DNA of 64,000 nt. Origin: an archaeon. GTDB taxonomy: Archaea > Nanobdellota > Nanobdellia > SCGC-AAA011-G17 > PNOQ01. Positions 46,430-54,379 of this stretch are shown piece after piece; the stretch's first letter is position 1; each line of letters starts with the position of its first letter. The position numbers were made by a program, and so were the translations under genes. Location of the stretch: contig JABHIB010000002.1 of assembly GCA_018671245.1 (NCBI GenBank), forward strand, positions 1-64,000, given 5' to 3'. Below the pieces are notes generated by a model. The model made no database searches and was not told where the DNA came from. It saw only the letters and a program-made list of their open reading frames with translations.

Positions 46430-46912
46430 ATGGATAATGAACTAACTGTTGAATTTGAAAATAAATTTAAATTATTCAAAAATGATGTAGGATTGAAATC
46501 TAGTTTTAAGAAATTAGATGGAGCCTTTTTATTGAAAGATTCTATTCTAGAAGAAGGTTTTGTCGGAGAGGATGTATCTCGTACTTTATCTAGAAGAATA
46601 GTTGATGTTTACACATATTGGGCGAATAACATACATGGTTTAATCTTACCAAATCCTGGTTCAATCATAAGTATAACTCAGCATGATATGTTTGATGAAT
46701 CTGAAAGAAATGAGATGAGTATTCTTTTAAACAAAATGCTTGCGTTGACTAGCAGAAATTCAGTTCTATCTCTAACAAGAGATAAAAAAGAAGAAGCAAA
46801 ATTCATTGATGATTCTTTGAAATTCTGGACTAAAGAACTTTCTCCAAAGATGAAAGTCATATATAATAAGATTAGTGTGTCTTGGGAAAAGAAAGCTAAT
46901 CAAAAATACTAA
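46430..46912 (+). CDS. Hypothetical 160-residue soluble protein
   Basis: Mixed helix/strand protein with no named motif (HGLILPNPGSIISITQHDMFDE in the centre). TTTATAAA at 46398-46405 gives a leaderless start at 46430. It sits between the CPWC protein and kae1. Confidence 0.65.
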   Translation: MDNELTVEFENKFKLFKNDVGLKSSFKKLDGAFLLKDSILEEGFVGEDVSRTLSRRIVDVYTYWANNIHGLILPNPGSIISITQHDMFDESERNEMSILLNKMLALTSRNSVLSLTRDKKEEAKFIDDSLKFWTKELSPKMKVIYNKISVSWEKKANQKY

Positions 46913-46949
46913 AAGAAACGTTTTTAAATCTTTTATTTAAGATATTAAT

Positions 46950-47906
46950 ATGATATGTTTAGGTATTGAATCTACTGCACACACTTTTGGTGTAGGTATT
47001 GTAAATGAAAAGAAAGTTCTAGCTAATGTTAAGGAATCTTATACTACTGAATCTGGTGGAATGAATCCAATTGAGGTTTCTAGAGCTCATGAAAAAATTT
47101 ACAAAAAGGTTATTGATCTTGCCCTTTCTGAAGCAAATCTTTTGCTTAGTGATATTGATATTGTTTCATATTCTAGGGGTCCAGGCTTTGGCACTTGTTT
47201 GAAAGTTGCTATGAAAGCTGTTGAAGAGATTGGTAAGCCTTTTGTTGGTGTCAATCACTGTGTTTCTCATTTAGAAGTCGGAAAATTTGCAACGAAGGCT
47301 AAAGATCCTGTTTTATTATATGCTTCTGGAGCTAACACTCAAGTTATAGCATATGAGGGCAAAAAATACCGCGTTTTTGGAGAGACTTTGGATATGGGTG
47401 TTGGGAACTTTATTGATTCTTTTGCACGCTATATGGGGCTAGGATTCCCTGGTGGGCCAAAAATTTCCATACTCTCTGAGGAATCTGATAAAGAATTCAT
47501 TAAATTGCCATATGTTGTTAAGGGAATGGATGTTTCTTTCAGTGGACTATTAACAAATCTTAAACAAAAATATGATTCTAGAAATTATAAGAAAGGTAAT
47601 CTTGCTTATTCTATGCAAGAGACTACTTTTGCAATGTTATTAGAGGTTGCTGAGCGAGCTATGGCGCATTGTGATAAAAAGGAGCTTTTGCTTGGCGGAG
47701 GTGTGGCGTGTAATAAACGACTACAAGAGATGGCTAAGAAAATGTGCGAAGAACGAGGTGCGAAGTGTTTTATCCCACCCAATGAGTTAATGTTAGATAA
47801 CGGTGCGATGATTGCTGTCAGCGGACTTTATCATTATAAGAAAGGTAGAAAAGAAAAATTAGAAATCAGACCTTATGAAAGGACTGATGATGTTAAAGTT
47901 GATTAA
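46950..47906 (+). CDS. kae1: tRNA t6A transferase Kae1
   Basis: 318 residues of ASKHA fold: LGIESTAHTFGVGIV, SRGPGFGTCLKVA, metal-binding NHCVSH, MGVGNFIDSFARYMGL and GGGVACNKRLQEM. It is the catalytic subunit of KEOPS that transfers threonylcarbamoyl to A37. It ends at the Kae1 boundary, so no fused Bud32 kinase. It uses the product of the Sua5 enzyme at 31398-31967. Its end overlaps a convergent gene by 4 bp. Confidence 0.97.
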   Translation: MICLGIESTAHTFGVGIVNEKKVLANVKESYTTESGGMNPIEVSRAHEKIYKKVIDLALSEANLLLSDIDIVSYSRGPGFGTCLKVAMKAVEEIGKPFVGVNHCVSHLEVGKFATKAKDPVLLYASGANTQVIAYEGKKYRVFGETLDMGVGNFIDSFARYMGLGFPGGPKISILSEESDKEFIKLPYVVKGMDVSFSGLLTNLKQKYDSRNYKKGNLAYSMQETTFAMLLEVAERAMAHCDKKELLLGGGVACNKRLQEMAKKMCEERGAKCFIPPNELMLDNGAMIAVSGLYHYKKGRKEKLEIRPYERTDDVKVD

Positions 47907-48493
47907 TTATGTACAGCCAAACCTGTTAGATATTTTGCTAATCCACTTTTTGGTTTTGGAACTCCGAGAATTGTATCTATAAATATTGATCCTTCTCCAC
48001 CACCATAATTATATACTGCATATCTGTCTGAGCTCATTTCATTGAATGAAACATCGAAAGTGTACCATTTAAATTCATTTGTTAGCGAACCTTCTCCAAC
48101 CTTTCTTGTTGGTCCCCAGATTTCAAAACTGGAATCTGATCCATCATTTTTCATATAAAGTGATAGTATCACTATTTTTTTTTCGAAATCTAGATGTAAA
48201 AAGTGATCTTCTCCTTCTCCAGGAATTGAAGTAGGATTTAGTAATATGTAAGAATTATCTTTATCTAATAGTTCTTTTGATGCGGAAGAAATCACATCAT
48301 GTTCATTTGTTTTTAATAATGCTGCAGCCATTGGCGATATTGCTTCATCAACATCATCTATATCGAAACCTTCGCTTACTGCTTTTCCTGTTATTGAGCT
48401 GTATTGGTATTCTTCTAATACTGCTCCTAACCCTATTGAGAAGCTTATTAAGATTATTAATACCATCATGTAGTTAGTTTTATGGATTTTCAT
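47903..48493 (-). CDS. Secreted protein with ITG motif
   Basis: 196 residues: N-terminal signal/TM (about 8-25), then SSITGKAVSEG, an acidic linker and a beta-rich domain (about 80-180: FEKKIVILSLYMKNDGSDSSFEIWGP) that may bind ligand or glycan, ending in YLTGLAVHN. The same ITG[KM]A element follows the signal in the neighbouring gene. No enzyme motif. It is downstream of that gene by 9 nt on the same strand. Confidence 0.75.
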   Translation of the reverse strand: MKIHKTNYMMVLIILISFSIGLGAVLEEYQYSSITGKAVSEGFDIDDVDEAISPMAAALLKTNEHDVISSASKELLDKDNSYILLNPTSIPGEGEDHFLHLDFEKKIVILSLYMKNDGSDSSFEIWGPTRKVGEGSLTNEFKWYTFDVSFNEMSSDRYAVYNYGGGEGSIFIDTILGVPKPKSGLAKYLTGLAVHN

Positions 48494-48502
48494 TTTTATT
48501 AG

Positions 48503-49576
48503 TTAAAATAACCTTTTAATAAAATTGATTATTGTATTAAAAAGGTTTTCTCTTTTTTCATCTTGTTCAAGTGTAACTTTTCCTGTTATTTCTTGTCCTA
48601 TTGGGGCTTTTGTTTCTGGTGATAGTTCTAATACACCTAATTTTATGTTATCTTCGTTGTTTTTGTCTTCCTCATTTATTATTTCTAGCGAGTATTCTAA
48701 ATCTGATGTAATGCATTGTCCTGTTAGATCGACTTCAATTATTTCTCCAGGTTGTAGTACATAATCTACATTCAAAGTTTCTTCTATCCCATTTGATGTG
48801 AAATTTAATTTAAAATCTGTTGATTTTGTTCCAACGTTTTTTATTTCTGTTTTTATTTGACAGTTGTTTTCCTTTACTGATAGTATTTTTAGATCTGCTT
48901 GTAATTTTTCTGATTCATTCATCGTTTCTTCAATTATGCATGCTCCATCTTCACAACCATTTGGGCATACATGCCATGCACTATCACAACTATCAGTTTT
49001 TCCACAGCTGAATTCCATAACCAGAGTTTTATCTGCACTACAATAGTCTGTAGGATATGCATTGTTCATGAATTTGCCTCTATCATCCTTACAGGTACCT
49101 TTTTTGAAGTAGTTTATGTTATTGTCTATAAAGTCTGAACAAGAAGGCATGTGATTTATTGATTTTGTACTACTACCACCGCTACTAGAACTAGTTGATT
49201 GTTTTGAAGTTTCTGCTACGGATTCTTCTTCAGGTTCTACTGATTCTTCTTTTGTAGGTTCTACTATTTCTTCTTTTGTAGTGATTTCTTTATCAATTGT
49301 TTCTACAATTTCTAGTTTTTTTGAAGGTTCTTCTTTCGGTTTTTCAACTATTTCTTTAGCTTCAACTTTCTTGGGTTCTGGAGGACTTAGAGGTTCTTTA
49401 GATTCAGAGATTGCTTCAGTAGCTTTTTCCGCTACTTCTAGAATTGCCATTCCTGTAATCGAGAAACCCTTGAAAAAGTCTTCAACATCTTCAAAAAAAT
49501 TTGAGATAGAGTAAGCTGATGCTATTGGCATTAGTAAAACTGCTAAAAATATTATTGCTGTCACTCTCTTTTTCAT
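48503..49576 (-). CDS. Secreted protein: ITG motif, acidic linker, Cys-rich and CARDB-like domains
   Basis: 357 residues: signal peptide (about 4-21, ending SAYS), GFSITGMAILE, a Glu/Lys/Pro-rich low-complexity stretch (about 55-130), a Ser-rich patch, a Cys-rich domain with eight or more cysteines (about 143-215), then a CARDB-like beta domain (about 228-310: ADLKILSVKENNCQIKTEIKN, VLQPGEIIEVDLTG) and an amphipathic end with ITGKVTLEQ. Box A CTTATATATTTAA about 27 nt before the ATG. Likely a surface adhesin or binding protein. Confidence 0.78.
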   Translation of the reverse strand: MKKRVTAIIFLAVLLMPIASAYSISNFFEDVEDFFKGFSITGMAILEVAEKATEAISESKEPLSPPEPKKVEAKEIVEKPKEEPSKKLEIVETIDKEITTKEEIVEPTKEESVEPEEESVAETSKQSTSSSSGGSSTKSINHMPSCSDFIDNNINYFKKGTCKDDRGKFMNNAYPTDYCSADKTLVMEFSCGKTDSCDSAWHVCPNGCEDGACIIEETMNESEKLQADLKILSVKENNCQIKTEIKNVGTKSTDFKLNFTSNGIEETLNVDYVLQPGEIIEVDLTGQCITSDLEYSLEIINEEDKNNEDNIKLGVLELSPETKAPIGQEITGKVTLEQDEKRENLFNTIINFIKRLF

Positions 49577-49612
49577 TAGCTTAAAATTACTTTGTTAAAT
49601 ATATAAGTTTTT

Positions 49613-50389
49613 CTATATTCTTTTGAGAATAAACTTAGGTGTTACAAATTCACTACCAATAATACCTTGAACCTTTGTTTTTTCTGATAGGTTTGCTTCT
49701 AATACTGGATTTGTTTCAGAAATTTTAGTTTTTGATTTTTTTGCAAATACTTTTATCATATTATTTATTTCTTTTGTCGTTTCGAATGTTAAATTAGTCT
49801 TTAATCCTTCTTCGAATTCTGTATCTACTAAAATCTGTTTATTCGGACCGTTACAGTATATTGTTTTTATTTTTTGATCCATTAGTAATGGATCGATTTT
49901 TCCAAATACTTTATTTTTAGGAGAGTATTTTATCCTATAAATTCCTTCTTCACTAACTTCTTCCTTCTTGTGTAGTGGAGTTATGTTTTCTTTGTAAGGA
50001 TTTATTTTCTTTTTAATTATAGGTAATTCTGATTTTTTTAGTTTTGATTCTAAAACTGGTAGTGTTTTTATTGGTTTCTTTGCTAAGAAGTCTGGCATTT
50101 TTGTTGGTGTTTTTACAGGTAGTGTTGTAGTTCGTTGAGGATAGAGGGGCAACCTTTCCAATCTTCTTATTGTTGGTTTTATTTCAGGAGCCTTATCTTT
50201 CTTTATGTCTTCTATTTTTACATGTCTTAATTGTCTTGGTCCTGCAGCATCTGCTAATGCTATCAAATATCTTTTTAGAAATATTGCTTTTGGATCACGA
50301 ATTTTATCAATTTCTTTTGATACTTCTACAAATAACTTTTTAGCATCTTTTGCCGATTCATCGTGTATAAAAGAAATTTCTTTTTCCAT
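49613..50389 (-). CDS. Secretion/pilus-ATPase N-domain-like protein without ATPase domain
   Basis: 258 residues. An N-terminal helical part and a basic Pro-rich linker (about 60-150) lead to a domain (about 165-255) that resembles the N-terminal domain of TadA/GspE/PilT-type secretion ATPases: KIDPLLMDQKIKTIYCNGP, LTFETTKEINNMIKVFA, ISETNPVLEANL, GSEFVTPKFILKRI. The protein ends just where the P-loop domain should begin; no Walker motif is present. Role unknown. It abuts the coiled-coil gene upstream with no gap and they form a pair. Confidence 0.62.
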   Translation of the reverse strand: MEKEISFIHDESAKDAKKLFVEVSKEIDKIRDPKAIFLKRYLIALADAAGPRQLRHVKIEDIKKDKAPEIKPTIRRLERLPLYPQRTTTLPVKTPTKMPDFLAKKPIKTLPVLESKLKKSELPIIKKKINPYKENITPLHKKEEVSEEGIYRIKYSPKNKVFGKIDPLLMDQKIKTIYCNGPNKQILVDTEFEEGLKTNLTFETTKEINNMIKVFAKKSKTKISETNPVLEANLSEKTKVQGIIGSEFVTPKFILKRI

Positions 50390-50761
50390 TTAAATTTTAG
50401 GTAATGGTTTTGGAGTAAATCCTGTCGGTTCGTATGCAGTTCTACCTCTCACATATTTCTCGAGTAAAACTAAACCTTTTGCAAGATCTTTATTTTCATC
50501 TACCAACTCTCCTATTCTTGATGTTAGTTCTCCAATACGTTTGTCAGATAGTTCAACTTTACCAACATTTTTACTTGCTTCTTCGAATAATCCGACTAGC
50601 GTACTTATTCTTTTATTCAAATCATTGTTTGAGTTAACTATATCTATAGAAATTTTTTGAAGTGTAAGAGTATTCTCAATTAATTTATCAATTTTATTAT
50701 CTTGTTTTGTTGATGTTTTTTTTGGAGTTGCTTTTTTTTTAGTTTTCTTTTTAACAGGCAT
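50390..50761 (-). CDS. Coiled-coil protein with Lys-rich N-terminus
   Basis: 123 residues: basic start (KKKTKKKATPKK), a long heptad-like coiled coil (about 20-100: IDKLIENTLTLQKISIDIVN, LNKRISTLVGLFEEA) and a Pro-rich end. Likely an oligomeric partner of the ATPase-N-domain-like protein, which starts immediately after its stop. GAGGTCG is 8-14 nt upstream of the ATG. Confidence 0.65.
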   Translation of the reverse strand: MPVKKKTKKKATPKKTSTKQDNKIDKLIENTLTLQKISIDIVNSNNDLNKRISTLVGLFEEASKNVGKVELSDKRIGELTSRIGELVDENKDLAKGLVLLEKYVRGRTAYEPTGFTPKPLPKI

Positions 50762-50820
50762 AATAATCGACCTCTTTAGTTTAATAAGTATAATTTAAAG
50801 AAGGAGGTATAAAAAGGTTT

Positions 50821-51747
50821 CTACTTTTTATTCTCTGAAACTTTGCTTTTCAATTTTTCTTCTAGGCCCAATTCTTTTATTAGTTCTTTGTACCTATTTC
50901 TAATTGTAACTTCTGTAACTCCTGCTACGTCCGCTACTTCACGTTGAGTTCTTTTCTCATTATTAATTAATGCCGCTACGTAAAGTGCTGCTGCTGCGAT
51001 TCCAGTTGGTCCACGACCAGAAGTTAATTCTTGTTCTTGAGCTTGTTCTAATATTTCAACTGCTTTACTCTGTGTTTCTGCATTTAATTTTAGAGCTGAA
51101 GAGAATCTTGGTAAATAGTCTACAGGATTACTTGGTAGGATTCTTATTCCTAATTCTCTTGTAATGAATCTGTAAGTTCTTCCTATTTCTTTTTTATCAA
51201 TTCCAGAAGCTATTGCTAGTTCATCTAGTGTTCTCGGAACTTCATGACGTCTACATGCTGCATATAATGCTCCTGCAACAACAGATTCCATTGATCTTCC
51301 TCTAACTAATCCTCTTTGAACTGCATTTCTGTAAATTTCAGAACTATCTTCAATTACTGAATGTGGTAATTTTAAGTATGAGCTAACTCTTTTTAATTCT
51401 GCAAGAGCTAATTTAAGATTTCTTTCAATGGCTGTAGAAATTCTTTGTTGCCATTTTTGAAGTCTCATGTATTTATCTTTAGATTTTCCACCAAGCCTAT
51501 AAATGTCTGCATCTGTACCTATGCTTGTTCCTAAACCTTGGTCGAATTTTGTAACAGTTATTGGAGCTCCAGTTCTTCTTCTTTTACCTGCTTGATCAGA
51601 ATCAAATTCTCTCCATTCTTGGCCCATATCTATCATTTTTTCTTCGATAACTAGACCACAATCTCTACAGATAACTTCTCCACGTTCTTCCTTAACAATT
51701 AGATTTATGCTTGCGCAATCTGGACATTTTTTTATGTATGATGTCAT
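50821..51747 (-). CDS. tfb: Transcription initiation factor B
   Basis: 308 residues: zinc ribbon (CPDC and CRDC, about 8-28), B-reader/linker (EWREFDSD), and two cyclin repeats (SVVAGALYAACRR, GPTGIAAAALYVAAL). It recruits polymerase to TBP-bound box A. On the minus strand CTTATAAAA (51783-51791) leads to a short leader with GGTGGTG before the ATG, so unlike most genes here its mRNA probably has a ribosome site. Confidence 0.97.
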   Translation of the reverse strand: MTSYIKKCPDCASINLIVKEERGEVICRDCGLVIEEKMIDMGQEWREFDSDQAGKRRRTGAPITVTKFDQGLGTSIGTDADIYRLGGKSKDKYMRLQKWQQRISTAIERNLKLALAELKRVSSYLKLPHSVIEDSSEIYRNAVQRGLVRGRSMESVVAGALYAACRRHEVPRTLDELAIASGIDKKEIGRTYRFITRELGIRILPSNPVDYLPRFSSALKLNAETQSKAVEILEQAQEQELTSGRGPTGIAAAALYVAALINNEKRTQREVADVAGVTEVTIRNRYKELIKELGLEEKLKSKVSENKK

Positions 51748-51835
51748 ATATTTTTCACCACCAGTAAAAGGTACTGATATGTTTTATAAGGTTTTCTCTC
51801 AAAATTGATTTATAAAGCTTTCTATTTGTGTAAAA

Positions 51836-51976
51836 TTAGTTATTTTCATCTATTAAATATTTTATCTTTGAAACTAGATTTTTTCGGTTTTCTTCAGGAG
51901 TTCGAATTATCAAGATGATCCTATCTATTGTATAAATTACATCTATATCATATTCTTCATTCTGAAAATGTTTTAT
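51836..51976 (-). other. Open frame without start codon, protein-like
   Basis: 47 codons on the minus strand after the stop of the membrane protein upstream, in a different frame. It reads NEEYDIDVIYTIDRIIL and IRTPEENRKNLVSKIKY, which looks like real coding sequence but has no ATG/GTG/TTG at its beginning. It may be a gene remnant, a frameshifted tail or a small gene with an unusual start. Confidence 0.3.
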
Positions 51977-52389
51977 TTATCGTGATCTATTTTCTTTTTA
52001 TTGCTTTCTTTCGGGGTGATTGTTGAATGTCCGCTAACTAGATTTGTTATTGATTTTCTCCAGATGAATACTACAATCATTGTGATTGTTAAATATATCA
52101 TTGCTTGCGGTGCAAAATAAGATGATTTATTTGTGTCTTCAAGTATTGGTGGAATTATATATATGATCTCGTCAAGTATCATTCCTATTACGATTGCAAA
52201 TGGATAAAATATTTTCTTGTGAAATTCGTAGTTTATAATCGTTAAAATTACTAATGCTATAATCCCTGTATATATGTGGTGATAAGAATCTGCATATATC
52301 CAACTATCTGTCGGAATTAATAATAAAGATAGTCTAGTTATAAGAACAGTTAAAATAATAATTAAAAAAAATTTATTTTCTCTTTTCAT
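51973..52389 (-). CDS. Hypothetical four-TM membrane protein
   Basis: 138 residues with TM segments at about 7-25, 40-57, 61-80 and 93-110, a WIYADSYHHIYTG loop and a charged C-terminal tail. No known family. TTTTATAAAT about 27 nt before the ATG gives its own promoter at the end of the rps8e gene. Confidence 0.7.
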   Translation of the reverse strand: MKRENKFFLIIILTVLITRLSLLLIPTDSWIYADSYHHIYTGIIALVILTIINYEFHKKIFYPFAIVIGMILDEIIYIIPPILEDTNKSSYFAPQAMIYLTITMIVVFIWRKSITNLVSGHSTITPKESNKKKIDHDK

Positions 52390-52420
52390 AAATATTAAAC
52401 AAAGTTAAGAATTTATAAAA

Positions 52421-52804
52421 TTATTCTTTGATAAGAACTGCATTTATACTTCCTTCTTGTCCAGGTCTAGAAGTTATTCTTGCCTTACCTTTTGTTGTTT
52501 CAACTATAGCACCTTTAGTTAGGATATTTCTTCTAACATAGTGTCTATTAGCATCACTTTCAATAACACTTTCTATTTTTATCTTAGAGAATTTTTTTGT
52601 TTTTTGATCATAAAGATTGACAGTATCTGCAACCAGTAATATCTCTTTCTTCTTACCAGACATTGTTCTTAGAGATCTTCTTTTTTTCTCTCCAACCTTT
52701 GTTAATGTTGGTTGTCTACCTAGTTCATACTGTTTTTTCTTTTTAAGAGGAATGTATCTGCTACCAGATGCTTTCTTCTTTGAACGATCTTGTGAGATTG
52801 CCAT
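52421..52804 (-). CDS. rps8e: Ribosomal protein eS8
   Basis: 127 residues: SGSRYIPLKKKKQYELGRQPT, and DANRHYVRRNILTKGAIVE with the end TSRPGQEGSINAVL. Archaeal/eukaryotic-specific 30S protein. TTTAAATA about 25 nt before the ATG (minus strand) provides a leaderless promoter. Confidence 0.97.
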   Translation of the reverse strand: MAISQDRSKKKASGSRYIPLKKKKQYELGRQPTLTKVGEKKRRSLRTMSGKKKEILLVADTVNLYDQKTKKFSKIKIESVIESDANRHYVRRNILTKGAIVETTKGKARITSRPGQEGSINAVLIKE

Positions 52805-52919
52805 GTTGTTTTTGAGTATATTGTCTATTTAAAAAGTTTTCTACAATTCTTTTTTCCGATAGTTTTTTAAATGAGTAGATAGTGTTTTGATTTAAATTTA
52901 ACTTGGGGGTTATATAACA

Positions 52920-53144
52920 ATGGTAACAGACAGACCTTTTGATGCATTAAACGATGCAAAAGACAAAAGAGCAATATTAGAATTAAAAAACGGAAAGCAA
53001 TTGGTTGGAACACTTAAAGCGTTTGATCAACATATAAACTTGGTTTTAGAAGACACAGAAGAAAGAGTAAATGGCGAAGCAACTAGAAAGTTAGGGACTG
53101 TTTTCGTTAGAGGCGACACAATTATATTAATTTCTGCGGAGTAA
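52920..53144 (+). CDS. LSm/Sm-like RNA-binding protein
   Basis: 74 residues with Sm1 (LKNGKQLVGTLKAFDQHINLVL) and Sm2 (LGTVFVRGDTIILI) motifs. Archaeal LSm proteins form heptameric rings that bind U-rich RNA. GGGGGT precedes the ATG by about 12 nt. The lsm-rpl37e pair (4 nt gap) is conserved in archaea. Confidence 0.95.
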   Translation: MVTDRPFDALNDAKDKRAILELKNGKQLVGTLKAFDQHINLVLEDTEERVNGEATRKLGTVFVRGDTIILISAE

Positions 53145-53148
53145 GAAA

Positions 53149-53337
53149 ATGACAAAAGGAACACCATCTATGGGAAAAAAGTCTGGTAAGAAGAACTTTA
53201 TGAGATGTAGAAGGTGTGGAAAACCCGCATACCATTTAAGGAAAAAAAGATGTTCTAGCTGTGGATTTGGTAACAGTGCAAAATTAAGATTCTTTAATTG
53301 GATGAAAAATAGTAAAAAGAAGAGTTGTAAAAAATAA
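53149..53337 (+). CDS. rpl37e: Ribosomal protein eL37
   Basis: 62 residues with a zinc finger C-x2-C...C-x2-C (CRRCGKPAYHLRKKRCSSCG) and a basic tail. It is a 50S protein, co-transcribed with lsm. Confidence 0.96.
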   Translation: MTKGTPSMGKKSGKKNFMRCRRCGKPAYHLRKKRCSSCGFGNSAKLRFFNWMKNSKKKSCKK

Positions 53338-53350
53338 AATATTATCTTTT

Positions 53351-53938
53351 TTAAAACGGTAAGATTCTAAAAGATAGTAATAAAAGTATTAGTGCAACTG
53401 CTGTTGTTATACTGTATATTTTCTTATCCCATCTAAGGATTTTTGATCCATCTAGATTTCCGAATGGAATCATATTAAATAATGCTAACCATGAATTGAT
53501 TAGCAAACCATATTTTGATAGCATTGGAAGTATTGAAAGATTTAGTAGTAATAAAAAGAATAGTGCTATAATTATATTTGTTATAGGTCCTGCTAGACTT
53601 ATTTTCCCATTTCTTTCTCTATTAATAACTCCTCTAATCATTACTGCTCCTGGTGCTGCAAATACAAAACCAAAAAAGCTCATGAATATTGCTAGAATTA
53701 ACATCTTGTCAAATGCTCTGAATTCCGCATAACAGTGATATCTTTGTGCAACATATTTGTGCGCTATTTCGTGAGCTAGAAATCCTAAACCTACCGTTAA
53801 TGCTGATACTATGACCATAGTTAGTAAATTTGGACTGAAGATCCCAGAAATGCCTCCAGATAGAACTATTCCAAATGCTAAAGATATTGCTACCCATGCT
53901 TTGAATAAATGTTCACGCTCTATTTTGCTGAATTTCAT
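53351..53938 (-). CDS. Site-2 protease-type (M50) membrane metalloprotease
   Basis: 195 residues from the ATG at 53938: about six TM segments, zinc motif HEIAH (56-60), and N-x2-P-x4-D-G (NMIPFGNLDG) near the C-terminus giving the third ligand. This is the compact S2P core without PDZ or CBS domains. It cleaves TM segments of regulators or remnant signal peptides. A TTG at 53959 is inside the promoter; the TTTATAAA at 53962 is 24 nt before the ATG. Confidence 0.92.
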   Translation of the reverse strand: MKFSKIEREHLFKAWVAISLAFGIVLSGGISGIFSPNLLTMVIVSALTVGLGFLAHEIAHKYVAQRYHCYAEFRAFDKMLILAIFMSFFGFVFAAPGAVMIRGVINRERNGKISLAGPITNIIIALFFLLLLNLSILPMLSKYGLLINSWLALFNMIPFGNLDGSKILRWDKKIYSITTAVALILLLLSFRILPF

Positions 53939-53961
53939 GGTGTAATTCTCGAATGACAAAC

Positions 53962-53969
53962 TTTATAAA
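53962..53969. promoter_or_regulatory. Palindromic box A shared by divergent genes
   Basis: TTTATAAA is its own reverse complement. Its centre (53965.5) is 27.5 nt from the minus-strand ATG at 53938 and 26.5 nt from the plus-strand ATG at 53992. Both genes have only this box in range, so one TBP site could serve both directions. Confidence 0.6.
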
Positions 53970-53991
53970 GGTTTAGCTGGAACGAATTGTT

Positions 53992-54327
53992 ATGGAAGGA
54001 CTAAAAAAATTATTGGTTAGCGGATGTTTAGCAGGAAGTCTTTGTTTAGCTGGACCTACAGAAGCAAATAAATACAGTGCACCTGATAGTGTTAGTGTTG
54101 AGTCTAGTTTAGTTGATAGTACCTGTGTTGATCATCCTGATTTTTGTAGTTTCTTTGATTACAACAGAATTTCTTATGATGTTAATTATGATCCTTCTCT
54201 TGAACAATTTGAGGAAGCTGGAATGATAATGAATAGTGAATTAGTAAAAAAGCTTAATGATGATTTTGAATTAATCCTCGAATCTAATCCTGGCAAGGTA
54301 AGTGTTGGGCTAAGGTATAAATTCTAA
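53992..54327 (+). CDS. Small exported protein
   Basis: 111 residues: N-terminal hydrophobic signal (about 6-21, LLVSGCLAGSLCLAGP; a Cys at 12 could be a lipidation site, though the context is weak), then an acidic mature part with a Cys pair (STCVDHPDFC). No known family. It shares the box A at 53962 with the protease gene. Confidence 0.6.
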   Translation: MEGLKKLLVSGCLAGSLCLAGPTEANKYSAPDSVSVESSLVDSTCVDHPDFCSFFDYNRISYDVNYDPSLEQFEEAGMIMNSELVKKLNDDFELILESNPGKVSVGLRYKF

Positions 54328-54379
54328 TTTTTTTTAAATAACAAAAATTTTATAAAGGGCTTAGTAGTTCTTTTTTCTT

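Noticed and set aside
49281-49514. Plus-strand frames in the Glu/Lys-rich part of the secreted protein
   Set aside because: Low-complexity shadows of the minus-strand gene with a signal peptide and domains.
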